A stretch of DNA of 64,000 nucleotides from CAZGEA01 sp964524515 (lineage in GTDB: Bacteria > Patescibacteriota > Microgenomatia > UBA8517). The stretch is from contig CAZGEA010000001.1 of assembly GCA_964524515.1 (NCBI GenBank), positions 361,522-425,521 of the forward strand, read 5' to 3'. Shown here piece after piece: positions 8,431 through 17,470 of the stretch (position 1 is its first letter; every line of letters starts with the position of its first letter). Under the pieces are notes generated by a model that had not been told where the DNA came from, made no database searches, and worked only from the letters and a program-made list of their open reading frames with translations. The translations under genes were made by a program, and so were the position numbers.

Positions 8431-9315
8431 ATGATTAACTTCCAACCACTCACACTAAAAGATCAACAACTGATAAAAAAATTCACGGAACAATTTCCAC
8501 CTTATTCAGATTTCAATTTTACAAGTTTATGGAGCTACAATACAAATGAAGATTTCAGTTTTTTCCTAGATAATGAAAAGCTAATTATCCAACTAAGAAA
8601 CTATATTACAAATAAAAAAATTTATTCGATATTATCAAAAAAACTAGACATCAACACAATTATTAAAATCACTGATAATGAAAATAATATTAAACAACTC
8701 AATCTTGTTCCTGAAGACAGTTTAAATGATGAAATAAAAGCAAATAATAATCTATTAATCACAGAAGATAGAGATAATTTTGACTACGTAATATCAACCG
8801 AAGCAACATCTGTACTTCAAGGATCACACTACGACAACAAAAGGCAACACATTCATCAATTCAAAAGATTATATCCAGATTGTTTTATTAAGATATCAAA
8901 ATGTGATAACCAAATTGAACATTCTCATATTAGAAGTTTATTTGATGTATGGGCTGCAAAAAAAACAGGTGACTCCGACACATCTCATGAAAAAATTGCA
9001 CTAAACAGACTACTTAATTCACCAAACTTACCAATAAATTTAATAGGAATATGGGACAAAGAAAGACTAATTGGATTTACTATTGATGAAAAAATTGATA
9101 ACTACGTACTCGGACACTTTATGAAAGCAGATACTTCATATAGATACATTTATGATATGTTACTTTTTCAATCTGCAAGTTACTGGAAAAATATGGGTTG
9201 TCACTATATTAATTATGAACAGGATCTAGGCATCGAAGGATTAAGAAAAACAAAATCTTCATGGCACCCAATAAAATTCTTAAAAAAATATACAATTACA
9301 TTAAATGAAATTTGA
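8431..9315 (+). CDS. DUF2156 protein, phosphatidylglycerol lysyltransferase C-terminal-like
   Basis: About 294 residues with the two-GNAT architecture of the DUF2156/LPG-synthase C-terminal family. Recognisable pieces are the early PPYSDFNFTSLWSY (family: SEYNFTNL), the mid-domain HQFKRLYPD, and the C-terminal NYEQDLGIEGLRKTKSSWHP. MprF-type enzymes of this fold transfer an aminoacyl group from tRNA to a lipid headgroup. This copy has no flippase domain, so the acceptor is unknown. A start at 8356 would overlap the divergent gene and its promoter; 8431 (or 8425) fits the TATAAT. It overlaps the following transporter gene by 11 bases. Confidence 0.75.
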   Translation: MINFQPLTLKDQQLIKKFTEQFPPYSDFNFTSLWSYNTNEDFSFFLDNEKLIIQLRNYITNKKIYSILSKKLDINTIIKITDNENNIKQLNLVPEDSLNDEIKANNNLLITEDRDNFDYVISTEATSVLQGSHYDNKRQHIHQFKRLYPDCFIKISKCDNQIEHSHIRSLFDVWAAKKTGDSDTSHEKIALNRLLNSPNLPINLIGIWDKERLIGFTIDEKIDNYVLGHFMKADTSYRYIYDMLLFQSASYWKNMGCHYINYEQDLGIEGLRKTKSSWHPIKFLKKYTITLNEI

Positions 9316-10174
9316 ATTAATTATAGCAATTATGTCTGGAATTGGCAGCCTAATTGGATGGGGTCTAGTTGATTTCTTCTCTGCAAATGCACTCAAAAAA
9401 AATAAAATGAGCGAAGCACAAGCCACATTTGTACTTTATTTAATAACTTCCACCATTCTCTGGACGATTGTAGCCCTCACTATGAAAAATTTGCCACACA
9501 TATCCCCTATATCAATAATCCAGGTCTCAATTTTTGCATTTCTAAATGTTGCAGCATATTTACTTTTCTTTAGTGCTTTAAAAATTGGAACCCTAGGGAC
9601 TATAAGTACAATCTTTGCAACTTACTCAGTTGGTGCATCATTTATTTCAATACTGTTTTTTAATGAACAAACCACTCCACTTCGATTACTATCGCTATTA
9701 ATCGTTTTTGTTGGAATAGCAGCAGTTTGCATCCAAGATTATAAATCTTTTAAACTTATAAAGGGATTTCGCTTAGCAATAATTGCTGCAATACTTTTAT
9801 CTATTTTTTTTCCTTTCTTAGACTCATTTCTTTCAAACAATTCAGGTGGAATATTTTGGGCAGCTCTGATTAATTCAATTATGACAATCTTCTTCCTCAT
9901 TTATCTTCTATCCAAAAAAGAAAAAATGACAAACATAACAAAAAAGGCAAGAGTGATGATTTTTGCAGGGATCGCAAATGCAGTTGGAGTTATCTCACTA
10001 AATTGGGGGTTTGAATCAACTTCATTAACTAGTGTAATCGTTGTTGTGTCCTCAGCTGTTCCACTTGTCTCCGCTACGCTTGGATATTATTTCTTTAAAG
10101 AAAGACTACATATAATTCAATATATCGGCATTATTATAATAGTCTCAGGAATGGCTCTTCTTTTTAGTTCCTAA
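9305..10174 (+). CDS. EamA/DMT-family transporter
   Basis: 289 residues with ten hydrophobic helices in two similar halves. This is the two-EamA-repeat arrangement of drug/metabolite transporters. Typical features are SGIGSLIGWGLVDFF in the first helix, and the end of each half (SLLIVFVGIAAV and QYIGIIIIVSGMALL) resembling the other. Substrate is unknown; the family exports amino acids, nucleosides and other metabolites. Its start lies inside the DUF2156 gene, so translation is probably coupled. It converges with the decarboxylase gene at 10177, two bases apart. Confidence 0.85.
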   Translation: MKFELIIAIMSGIGSLIGWGLVDFFSANALKKNKMSEAQATFVLYLITSTILWTIVALTMKNLPHISPISIIQVSIFAFLNVAAYLLFFSALKIGTLGTISTIFATYSVGASFISILFFNEQTTPLRLLSLLIVFVGIAAVCIQDYKSFKLIKGFRLAIIAAILLSIFFPFLDSFLSNNSGGIFWAALINSIMTIFFLIYLLSKKEKMTNITKKARVMIFAGIANAVGVISLNWGFESTSLTSVIVVVSSAVPLVSATLGYYFFKERLHIIQYIGIIIIVSGMALLFSS

Positions 10175-10176
10175 GA

Positions 10177-10584
10177 TTACATAGGATATTCCAATCCACG
10201 CTTAACTATATTTAATTCATGCTTCCCATAACCGAACGTATCTTTTACAAATTTTAACAATACTTCAATTTTATCCTCAAAATCATTACATGAATACAAA
10301 TCCATAGTAAAGAAAGCTTTTTTTGCAAACGTATGAATTGCAATATGTGACTCAGCAATTAACACAAATCCAGTAATTCCACCTGGGTCTTTCCCTGACG
10401 CAGTCTCGTCTGCATTTATCACAATTGGAGCACTTAATTTATGCATTCCAATAATTCCAGGTAAATCATTCAAAAATTTAAATACCAATTTCATATCATT
10501 TAATCTTTCTGGGTCTGACTCATAAGCATCAAGCATTAAATGAAGACCAAATGTGGTTTTGTTATTTTCTATAGGAAAATCCAT
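10177..10584 (-). CDS. SpeD-family pyruvoyl-dependent decarboxylase (AdoMet decarboxylase-like)
   Basis: A 135-residue proenzyme that should cleave itself at E78-S79 to make the pyruvoyl group; the ESHIAIHT motif has S79, H80 and H84, and DLYSC has C99. In bacterial AdoMet decarboxylases the segment after IHT usually reads W/F-P-E; here it is F-A-K, so a usual acidic residue is missing. Some SpeD homologues are known to have become ornithine or arginine decarboxylases, so AdoMet as substrate is not assured. No spermidine synthase is adjacent; a SpeE-like fold protein lies far away at 51434. Confidence 0.8.
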   Translation of the reverse strand: MDFPIENNKTTFGLHLMLDAYESDPERLNDMKLVFKFLNDLPGIIGMHKLSAPIVINADETASGKDPGGITGFVLIAESHIAIHTFAKKAFFTMDLYSCNDFEDKIEVLLKFVKDTFGYGKHELNIVKRGLEYPM

Positions 10585-10619
10585 AAAGTATTTTATTAAA
10601 TATTATAATCTATTACAAC

Positions 10620-10666
10620 CAAAAAGAGAGAAGTACTCTCAAATATTTGGGCAGTATCTTCTCTCT
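10620..10666 (-). terminator. Rho-independent terminator of the pilin gene
   Basis: On the minus strand AGAGAGAAG (10666-10658) pairs perfectly with CTTCTCTCT (10633-10625), extended by TACT/AGTA inside, and is followed by TTTTT (10624-10620). It lies just after the stop of the pilin gene at 10675, so the pilin operon ends here. Confidence 0.8.
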
Positions 10667-10674
10667 AGTTGTTT

Positions 10675-11157
10675 TTAGCGCTGAACCGTTATCGCTCCCG
10701 CTAATTCTCCAGTTGCACTTGCAACGAGTCTACCATTTGCATCTCTATAGATGAAATACATAGTATTTGCATCATCTCCAGTTGATGGATCTTTTGGAAT
10801 TGCAGCAATATATGTAGGAACTACTAATTCCTGTTGTCCAACTGCAGCTTCAATCTCTCCAGCACCTGCTAAATCAAAACATGGTGTCGTATCTCCTATA
10901 CAAGTAGAAGTTGATGGAAAACTGTTAACAAGTGGATCAGTATCAGTATCTGGCAAATTACCATTATGCTCTGCAGCAAACTGATAAATTGCATTTGTTA
11001 TTCCCAATAAATCCGCTCTTCTTTGTGAATCGCGAGCTTGGGCAAATTGTCTACCAGGGTTTACGGCGACCAAAACAATGGCTGCCAAAATTCCAATAAT
11101 TCCGATAACAACCAAAAGTTCGATTAATGTAAAACCTTGTTTATTTTTTATTTTCAT
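10675..11157 (-). CDS. Type IV prepilin (major pilin candidate)
   Basis: 160 residues. The class III signal is MKIKNKQG cut before FTLIELLVVIGIIGILAAI, with Glu at +5 and the usual hydrophobic alpha helix. The rest is a short globular domain with two Cys (in TCIGDTTPC and CFDLAG) that may form a disulphide. A start at 11175 (GTG) is possible, but its GTG is part of AAGGGGGTGA, which reads better as a ribosome site for the ATG at 11157 (14 bases away, rather long). It is followed by a terminator and preceded by a 74-base gap, so it can be expressed on its own. It is the most likely main subunit of the pilus. Confidence 0.8.
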   Translation of the reverse strand: MKIKNKQGFTLIELLVVIGIIGILAAIVLVAVNPGRQFAQARDSQRRADLLGITNAIYQFAAEHNGNLPDTDTDPLVNSFPSTSTCIGDTTPCFDLAGAGEIEAAVGQQELVVPTYIAAIPKDPSTGDDANTMYFIYRDANGRLVASATGELAGAITVQR

Positions 11158-11231
11158 ATTTTTTTCGCTATTCACCCCCTTTTTTAAGTATTAACAATTA
11201 ATACTAACATAGTATTTATATATAAAGTCAA

Positions 11232-11474
11232 TCATTTAATATTTATATCAATATAACTCCTCTCAAACGCATTTTTAAACGCTTGATCAAGATGCTTTCT
11301 GTCAACAGATGTAGTGGACACTGGTGGAATCTCATTGGAATTTTGAGTTAAATCATTAACTGTATTAATGGATTTCAAAAACACATTTAAAGTAAATCCA
11401 ATCATAGCTGCCGAAATAAAAATCAGCACTACCAAGACCACGTAATAAGTATTAATTTTTTGAAAATTTTTCAT
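11232..11474 (-). CDS. Small membrane-anchored protein of the pilus operon
   Basis: 80 residues with one membrane helix (about 10-33) and a short polar tail. Not recognised. Its start overlaps the end of the PilO-like gene by 23 bases, so it belongs to the PilM-N-O transcript and may fill the place of a small assembly or PilP-like component. That role is positional inference only. Confidence 0.55.
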   Translation of the reverse strand: MKNFQKINTYYVVLVVLIFISAAMIGFTLNVFLKSINTVNDLTQNSNEIPPVSTTSVDRKHLDQAFKNAFERSYIDINIK

Positions 11475-11991
11475 TTACATACAAAAAACCATTATATTGC
11501 ATCAAGATTTGATTATCAGCAGTTTGTGTAACTTTCACTTGAACTGGCCTTATAAAATAAGAAAGTAACTCAATCTTTTTAAGTGTCTCATTTATTTGTA
11601 TCCAATCACCCTTCAAACTCATAGTAATAGGAAATCCTAAATATCCAGTCTTATCTTTAACTGGAACTTCATTTGCAAAGGAAAAACTATTTAAAACTTG
11701 TCCATTTTTAATCTCATCAATTTGATTTACAAAATCAACCACACTTGTTTCATTCGGATAAAAGGCACTAAGTTTTTCTATTTGTGGTTTCAACATTTCA
11801 ATGTCAGACCTTATTGCATCTTGGCTAACTGGAATATTTTGAGCCAAATCAATTTTAATTTTCTGTAAATCATGTGCTGCCGCTGTTAATCTATTTAAAA
11901 CTACAATCAAAAACAAAACAGCAATACCATCAACCACTCCAAGTAAAATTGCTCTAAATCCAAAGTCTGATAATAATTGTTTTATTTTCAT
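11452..11991 (-). CDS. pilO: PilO-like pilus assembly protein
   Basis: 179 residues: a short cytoplasmic end, one membrane helix (about 13-34), a coiled coil (about 35-75), then a small alpha/beta domain. This is the plan of PilO, which pairs with PilN in the inner-membrane platform of type IV pili. Sequence similarity is modest, so the call rests on topology and on being directly downstream of the PilM-PilN fusion. It is 21 bases from that gene and overlaps the small membrane gene after it. Confidence 0.65.
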   Translation of the reverse strand: MKIKQLLSDFGFRAILLGVVDGIAVLFLIVVLNRLTAAAHDLQKIKIDLAQNIPVSQDAIRSDIEMLKPQIEKLSAFYPNETSVVDFVNQIDEIKNGQVLNSFSFANEVPVKDKTGYLGFPITMSLKGDWIQINETLKKIELLSYFIRPVQVKVTQTADNQILMQYNGFLYVNEKFSKN

Positions 11992-12012
11992 GTTAAAAAA
12001 ATGTATATATTT

Positions 12013-13431
12013 TCATTTTAATTTAATTGCTCCAGAATTTGATGCACTATTTGTCAAATACAAAAAATTCATTTGAAAATCCAAATTTGTTACTTTTTCA
12101 AAACTAGAAACTGGGATTCTAACCAAACTTATATTTGCATCATTTTCCAAATCATCTCTAAATTTTGCCAGGGAACTTCTCGATCCAGATATTCCTTCAA
12201 GCAACACTATTCCTGTTTCCATATTAATATCATATGACAAAATACTTACATCATTTGGTTTTAAATTTGTAATTTTATTAATCACATCTTGAGGATAAAA
12301 AATCGAAGATGAAATTTTAACTGTCATCTGAGATAGTTTATTGATCGTTGTAATTTGTGTCACTATGTCAGCAGATAATGCTGATTTCTGCCTTTCTTCA
12401 AGTGATTTTTCAGCTATATATTTTTGCCCTGCAATCGTTGAAAAAACTATAATCGAACTAAAAAATGTTATCCAAACAACAAATGAAAAAATCATCATCA
12501 ATGACCAAGTCTGAAAACTCATTCTCTTGCTCTCATATTTACGCACCCACTCAGGAGGAAGCAAATTAATAGAATATGGATCAAGGGGCTCTCTGGCTTC
12601 CCTGTATTGCATCGAACGAGAAAGCAAAAATTGCTCTGTTAATTTAGTAACTCCAAATTTTGGCAAGAAAAAATAAGAAATTGGATATTTTACACTTGTT
12701 TTAATCTCATTTATAAATTCATCATCCAAATTTCCACAACTGATTATGCTTTGAAATTCAAGAGAAGTAAAATGATTTAAAATTAAAGATGCAGTACGAG
12801 AAATCATTTTAGAATCATTTCCTGAAATTGTTGTACTAGTTTTAACAGATCCACTATCAGTCAAAACCAAAAGTGTTTCTTCGGGTTTTCTATAAATAAG
12901 CAAGTTCGCGCCTTTTGCGCTTTCAATTAATCTCAATAGAGAAAGTGATGGAGTCTCCACTAAAATTGGCATTAATCCTGCAATATCACAAGATTGTACA
13001 TATGATGACAAGATATCTTTCAAAACAGAAACAGTCAAAATATTAAATTCATTTTTGTTTTCAGTTGTCCCAATTATTTTCCAATCCATAACATTCAGTG
13101 TCTTTTGAGGCAAAAATTCATTTGTTGCCCAAACAACAGCCTCTTGAAGTTCATTCAAATTAAGATGGGATGGTAATTGAATTGTTTTAGTAAAAGTTGC
13201 AAACTCAGGTATGATAATTCCAACTGCCCTCTCCCCAATCTTATATTTTTTCCAAAGCTGGCTCAAAAAAACAGCCATTTTTGAAACATCAGCAACTTTT
13301 GATTGGGAAATAAGATTTTCAGGAATTAACTCAGTGGCTTGTACCAAAACTTTACCTTTATCAGGCGAGAGCAGAAAAATCTCAATACTCTTAGGGCTAA
13401 ACACTAATGAAACGAAACGTTTTTTGTACAT
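12013..13431 (-). CDS. PilM-PilN fusion protein
   Basis: 472 residues. The first ~285 residues match PilM, an actin-like ATPase-fold protein of the pilus platform (MYKKRFVSLVFSPKSIEIFLL, then a second actin-like half from about 175). At about residue 288 the sequence continues with DPYSINLLPPEW, the classic beginning of PilN, followed by a membrane helix (about 310-335) and a PilN alpha/beta domain. In most bacteria these are two proteins that bind each other through this very NLLP segment, so the fusion fixes them one to one. TATAAC (13438-13443) ends 6 bases before the ATG. Confidence 0.85.
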   Translation of the reverse strand: MYKKRFVSLVFSPKSIEIFLLSPDKGKVLVQATELIPENLISQSKVADVSKMAVFLSQLWKKYKIGERAVGIIIPEFATFTKTIQLPSHLNLNELQEAVVWATNEFLPQKTLNVMDWKIIGTTENKNEFNILTVSVLKDILSSYVQSCDIAGLMPILVETPSLSLLRLIESAKGANLLIYRKPEETLLVLTDSGSVKTSTTISGNDSKMISRTASLILNHFTSLEFQSIISCGNLDDEFINEIKTSVKYPISYFFLPKFGVTKLTEQFLLSRSMQYREAREPLDPYSINLLPPEWVRKYESKRMSFQTWSLMMIFSFVVWITFFSSIIVFSTIAGQKYIAEKSLEERQKSALSADIVTQITTINKLSQMTVKISSSIFYPQDVINKITNLKPNDVSILSYDINMETGIVLLEGISGSRSSLAKFRDDLENDANISLVRIPVSSFEKVTNLDFQMNFLYLTNSASNSGAIKLK

Positions 13432-13437
13432 TGGCAG

Positions 13438-13454
13438 GTTATAACTATTATACT
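13438..13454. promoter_or_regulatory. Overlapping divergent -10 elements, both leaderless
   Basis: Minus strand: TATAAC (13443-13438), 6 bases, ATG of pilMN at 13431. Plus strand: TATACT (13449-13454), 6 bases, ATG at 13461. The two pilus transcripts leave from a 29-base gap with no room for leaders or Shine-Dalgarno sites. Confidence 0.65.
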
Positions 13455-13460
13455 AAATAA

Positions 13461-14807
13461 ATGAAAATAGATCTGCCCAACAAAAACAAAAAAGGTCAGG
13501 TTCTAATAGGCCTTACTGTCTCAATTGCCGTGCTCGCTATTTTGACAGAAGTAGTAATTTCCCTAGTCTACACTTCATATCAAATTCTCGCATTTACACA
13601 AGCCAGGACTAACGCAAAGTTTATTGCACTAAACGAAATAGAGATAATTAAAAACTTACCTTACAATTCAATTGGAACAGTTGGAGGAATTCCAACAGGT
13701 GTTTTAAGCCAATCAAAAACGACAATCAGAAACGGATTAACTTATACAATTTCAACAAGTGTAATCTATATTGACGATCAATTTGACTCAATTGCACCAA
13801 CTGATCTATTGCCAACTGATTACAAAAGAGCTCGTGTCGAAGTCAGCTGGCCAGGATTAGCACAATCCAAAACAAACCCAGTAGTTTTAGTTACTGACAT
13901 TGCGCCAAAAGGAGTTGAAACAACAAATGGGGGAGGAACATTATCAATTCTAGTCTTTGATTCAAGTGGATTACCATTATCACAAGCCAATGTACACATT
14001 GTGGCAAGTACAGTAAACCCAGCTGTTGATTTAAATTTAAAAACTGCAACAGATGGACGAGTAATACTTCCAGGTGCTCCAGCCTGCAATGGATGTTACC
14101 AAATTACAGTAACCAAATCAGGTTACTCAACTGATCGCACGTATTCAAGCTCAGAAGTTACAAATCCAAATAAACCACACCAAACAATAATCGCAAGCAA
14201 TCTGACAGAAGTCAGTTTCTCAATTGATCTTTTATCATCAATAAATGTCACTTCCACTTATGGTAGTCAAAATAATTTCGCCGTTTACCCAAATAGAGGC
14301 TTTGCCCTTCAAGGTACAAAACAAATTGGCACAGATTCCCTAAATAATCCTGTATACAAATACAAAAACGGATTCCAAACTGATAGTCTTGGAAATTTAA
14401 CAATTTCAAACCTAGAATGGGATACCTATCAATTCACATCCTCTGATTCAGCAACTCTTGATTTGGAAGCAGTTAATCCAACAATCCCATTAATAATGTA
14501 CCCAAATACTCAAACACAATTTACGTTCGCCCAAACAAGTCATACTGCAAACTCTCTACGCGTTCAATTCTTAGGTTCTGGGGGTTCACCAATTGCCTCA
14601 GTTGCAGCAACACTTTCTCAATCATCAATTCCAATTGCCACACAATCAAGTGGATTATCAACAGATCCAAATTTTGGACAAGTATACTTTCCATCTCTAT
14701 CATCTGGAATCTATACTATTGATGCAACAGCATCTGGCTATCTTCCATATTCTGCTGTTGCAACTGTATCAGGCCAAACAGTAGAAAATATAAATTTAAC
14801 CCAATGA
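13461..14807 (+). CDS. Large minor pilin-like protein with carboxypeptidase-regulatory-like domains
   Basis: 448 residues. The N-terminus KKG-QVLIGLTVSIAVLAILT followed by a membrane helix looks like a divergent class III signal: Gly at -1 but Gln at +1 and no Glu at +5. Two or more Ig-like/CarboxypepD_reg segments follow (about 150-250 and 360-448), seen in LSILVFDSSGLPLSQANV and SLRVQFLGSGGSPIASV, each with the pattern of beta-sandwich surface modules. It opens a three-gene plus-strand set with two further minor pilins, and probably sits in the pilus tip complex (PilV-like). Confidence 0.65.
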   Translation: MKIDLPNKNKKGQVLIGLTVSIAVLAILTEVVISLVYTSYQILAFTQARTNAKFIALNEIEIIKNLPYNSIGTVGGIPTGVLSQSKTTIRNGLTYTISTSVIYIDDQFDSIAPTDLLPTDYKRARVEVSWPGLAQSKTNPVVLVTDIAPKGVETTNGGGTLSILVFDSSGLPLSQANVHIVASTVNPAVDLNLKTATDGRVILPGAPACNGCYQITVTKSGYSTDRTYSSSEVTNPNKPHQTIIASNLTEVSFSIDLLSSINVTSTYGSQNNFAVYPNRGFALQGTKQIGTDSLNNPVYKYKNGFQTDSLGNLTISNLEWDTYQFTSSDSATLDLEAVNPTIPLIMYPNTQTQFTFAQTSHTANSLRVQFLGSGGSPIASVAATLSQSSIPIATQSSGLSTDPNFGQVYFPSLSSGIYTIDATASGYLPYSAVATVSGQTVENINLTQ

Positions 14808-15409
14808 AAAAAAACAAAGGATTTACACTAGTTGAAGTAGCCATAGGTGGCGCTATGATGGTTGCAATTGGAGGTGCGATTGCAGGCCTTCAATACATTA
14901 TGATTCAAAACCAACTCTCAATTTTTGGTGGTACAACCAAAGTTGAATATGCAAATTCAACTGCCCGTGAACTAGTAAGAGAAATACGAACCGCAAGAGA
15001 CGGGGACAATGGGGCATATGTCATCGAAGCTGCATCAGCAAATTCAATCACTTTCTATACTGATTCTGATTTTGATGGCAAAGCTGAAAAAATTAGATAT
15101 TTTTTAAGTGGAACTGATCTTAAAAAAGGAATCATAAAACCTGTTGGCTACCCAGTAACTTATCCAACCAATACTGAAATAATAAAAACCACTGCAGAAA
15201 ATGTAAGAAACTCTTCCACCCCAATCTTTTATTATTTCAATAGCAGTTTCCCAACAGATACAATAAATAATCCATTAAATTCACCAATTGATATCTCAAA
15301 AATTGCAATGATTCAAATATATTTAAGAATAAATCCAAAAAACGATCCCAAATCAGATTACATTGTCGATTCAGCAGCTGAAATTAGAACAATCAAAAAC
15401 AATCTTTAA
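14804..15409 (+). CDS. Minor pseudopilin (PilW/PulJ-like)
   Basis: 201 residues with a textbook class III signal: MKKNKG cut before FTLVEVAIGGAMMVAIGGA, with Glu at +5. The globular part follows a long N-terminal helix, as in PulJ/PilW. Its ATG overlaps the stop of the preceding gene by four bases and its stop overlaps the next ATG by one, so the three proteins are translationally coupled and probably assemble together. Confidence 0.75.
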   Translation: MKKNKGFTLVEVAIGGAMMVAIGGAIAGLQYIMIQNQLSIFGGTTKVEYANSTARELVREIRTARDGDNGAYVIEAASANSITFYTDSDFDGKAEKIRYFLSGTDLKKGIIKPVGYPVTYPTNTEIIKTTAENVRNSSTPIFYYFNSSFPTDTINNPLNSPIDISKIAMIQIYLRINPKNDPKSDYIVDSAAEIRTIKNNL

Positions 15410-16782
15410 TGTTAAAAAATAAAAGAGGATCAATCACACCAGCCTTAATGATTATTGTTGGTGCGTTTTCAATTGTGATTTATGGTTTATTGTTTGTACT
15501 CACTTCTCAGCTTGATTTTTCAAATCGCCAAATAGCAGGGGAGGAAGCTTTATCAATTGCCGAAGCAGGAATTAATTATTACAGATGGCATTTAGCTCAT
15601 GCCCCAACTGATTTCAAAGATGGCCAAACGTCACTTGGCCCATATGAGCACGACTACACTGATCCCCAAGGAACAAAAATAGGAAAATTCAGCCTAAACA
15701 TTATTGCTCCAATAAATGGATCAGCAATTGTTACAATCGAATCAACGGGATGGAGCCTAAGATTTCCCACAGTTAAAAGAAAAATTAAAGCACAATACGG
15801 CAAAGCCTCACTTGCCAGATATTCATTTTTACAAAATGCTTCAGCTTGGTATGGATCAGGTATTACAGTTAACGGTGACATACATTCAAATACAGGTATA
15901 AGAATGGACGGGATAAATACAGCCAAAGTAACAAGTGCTGTTGCAACTTATACATGTGGAACAGAAACAGGTTGCTCACCTGCTACCAATAGGCCAGGAG
16001 TCTGGGGAGCAGGACCAAACAGTTATCTTTGGCAATTCCCAATCCCTTCAGTTGATTTCAATGCAATTTCTTTTGATTTTCAAAATATGAAAACAGCAGC
16101 ACAATCATCAGGTTTATATTTAGGTCCATCTGGGCAACGTGGCTATCATTTAATATTTTCTTCAAACGGAACATTTCAAGTACGCCGAGTCACCAACACA
16201 TCAAACTATACTTCATACACACCAGAAGATGGTTGTCTTAACAGAGCTGAAAATATAAGTTCAGAAACAAATATTGGAACATACAATGTTTCAAATGTTC
16301 CTATATTTTTTGCAGAAGATCAGTTGTGGGTTGAAGGTGTTGTAAAAGGAAAAATATCAGTAGTGTCAGCACGTTTTCCAATTGATAATTACTCAATGGA
16401 TATTTGGGTTCCAAATAATCTAAATTATGTTGCGTATGATCACACAAATAATTTAGGCTTAATTGCTCAAGGAGATATTTATTTTGGTAGAAATATCCCC
16501 ACAAACTTTAGAATTGATGGCGCACTTATGGCTCAAAAAGGAAAAATAATAAGACATGGTTATATTTCAGGATGCGGATCAGGAAGTTGGTCAGTTAAAA
16601 ATTCACTAACAATAAACGGTAGCTTAATCTCATACAACAAATCATATTGGAATTTTGGTTCACCTCCTTCATCAGGATTCACAACAAGAAATATAAACTA
16701 CGATGCAGATTTACTTTTTATGCCGCCTCCATATTTTCCAACATCAGGGGAATACGAATTCATAAGCTGGGCTGAAGAATAA
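15409..16782 (+). CDS. PilX-like minor pilin with large C-terminal domain
   Basis: 457 residues. The N-terminal region (RGSITPALMIIVGAFSIVIYG, then AGEEALSIAEAGINYYRWHL) matches the PilX N-terminal signature of a membrane helix followed by an AxxxAEAG helix; Gly at -1 is present but there is no Glu at +5. The remaining ~330 residues are beta-rich (GDIHSNTGIRM, GSLISYNKSYWNFGS), resembling the repetitive solenoid-like part of other large PilX relatives, with several Cys. The gene completes the minor-pilin operon and meets the opposite operon with one base between. Confidence 0.65.
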   Translation: MLKNKRGSITPALMIIVGAFSIVIYGLLFVLTSQLDFSNRQIAGEEALSIAEAGINYYRWHLAHAPTDFKDGQTSLGPYEHDYTDPQGTKIGKFSLNIIAPINGSAIVTIESTGWSLRFPTVKRKIKAQYGKASLARYSFLQNASAWYGSGITVNGDIHSNTGIRMDGINTAKVTSAVATYTCGTETGCSPATNRPGVWGAGPNSYLWQFPIPSVDFNAISFDFQNMKTAAQSSGLYLGPSGQRGYHLIFSSNGTFQVRRVTNTSNYTSYTPEDGCLNRAENISSETNIGTYNVSNVPIFFAEDQLWVEGVVKGKISVVSARFPIDNYSMDIWVPNNLNYVAYDHTNNLGLIAQGDIYFGRNIPTNFRIDGALMAQKGKIIRHGYISGCGSGSWSVKNSLTINGSLISYNKSYWNFGSPPSSGFTTRNINYDADLLFMPPPYFPTSGEYEFISWAEE

Positions 16783-16783
16783 A

Positions 16784-17470
16784 CTATTGATTCTGACTTA
16801 CACAAGATCCATCTCCAATTATTGTTTTGTATTGGCTTTTTTGATTCCACTCCGTGCAATCACGAGCTTCAATTACACCAGGTGGATAGCTGGATGTTGG
16901 AGTTGCCGTTGGGCTATTTCCACCACCAACAAATGCATCACCGCAATATGATAAAAGCCAATGTTTACACCATGATGGAGCAGATGGGGGAAAAGTTGGC
17001 CCAGGTGTGGCACTTCCTCCACCGCCTCCGCCTCCACTACCGCCACCTCCACCAGTTTCCCCTCCACCTCCGCCTCCACCAACTCCTGGAGTGGCAGTAG
17101 CAAAATATTGACCTACAGGCTCACCACCAGTTTGAAAAACTTGCCCTAACAATTCATCACTATTTGTAATTCCAGATTTACCTACTCCATCGTCAATCAA
17201 ATAACCATCAAAATTTCCAGAATTTGTTTTTAAATATTCCAAAAAAGCATTTACTTTATCTGGAGTCCAAAGTTCAGTATGTCCATCTGGAAATTTAACC
17301 AAACCATTTCTAGAAAATATTATTGTGTTCCCTGCTTTATCAGTTATTCTGATTTCATCATTTACTAAATTCGAATTATTTATACCGGTTTTTGGAGAAA
17401 AAACAAAAACTATCAAAGCCAAAAATCCAACAATAAAACCAACTATTAAATATTTTGAATTTATTTTCAT
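16784..17470 (-). CDS. Membrane-anchored Gly-rich protein of the pilus operon
   Basis: 228 residues: N-terminal membrane helix (about 8-27), a small domain (about 35-125) including FSRNGLVKFPDGHTELWTP, a Gly-rich spacer (about 130-155, runs of G broken by E, T and S), then a Cys-containing tail (CKHWLLSYCGD and RDCTEW, final Cys near residue 224). No family recognised. It is the last gene of a transcript with pilB and pilC, overlapping pilC by four bases. A flexible external linker carrying a disulphide-bonded end is the visible design; a role in pilus assembly or attachment is inferred. Confidence 0.55.
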   Translation of the reverse strand: MKINSKYLIVGFIVGFLALIVFVFSPKTGINNSNLVNDEIRITDKAGNTIIFSRNGLVKFPDGHTELWTPDKVNAFLEYLKTNSGNFDGYLIDDGVGKSGITNSDELLGQVFQTGGEPVGQYFATATPGVGGGGGGGETGGGGGSGGGGGGGSATPGPTFPPSAPSWCKHWLLSYCGDAFVGGGNSPTATPTSSYPPGVIEARDCTEWNQKSQYKTIIGDGSCVSQNQ

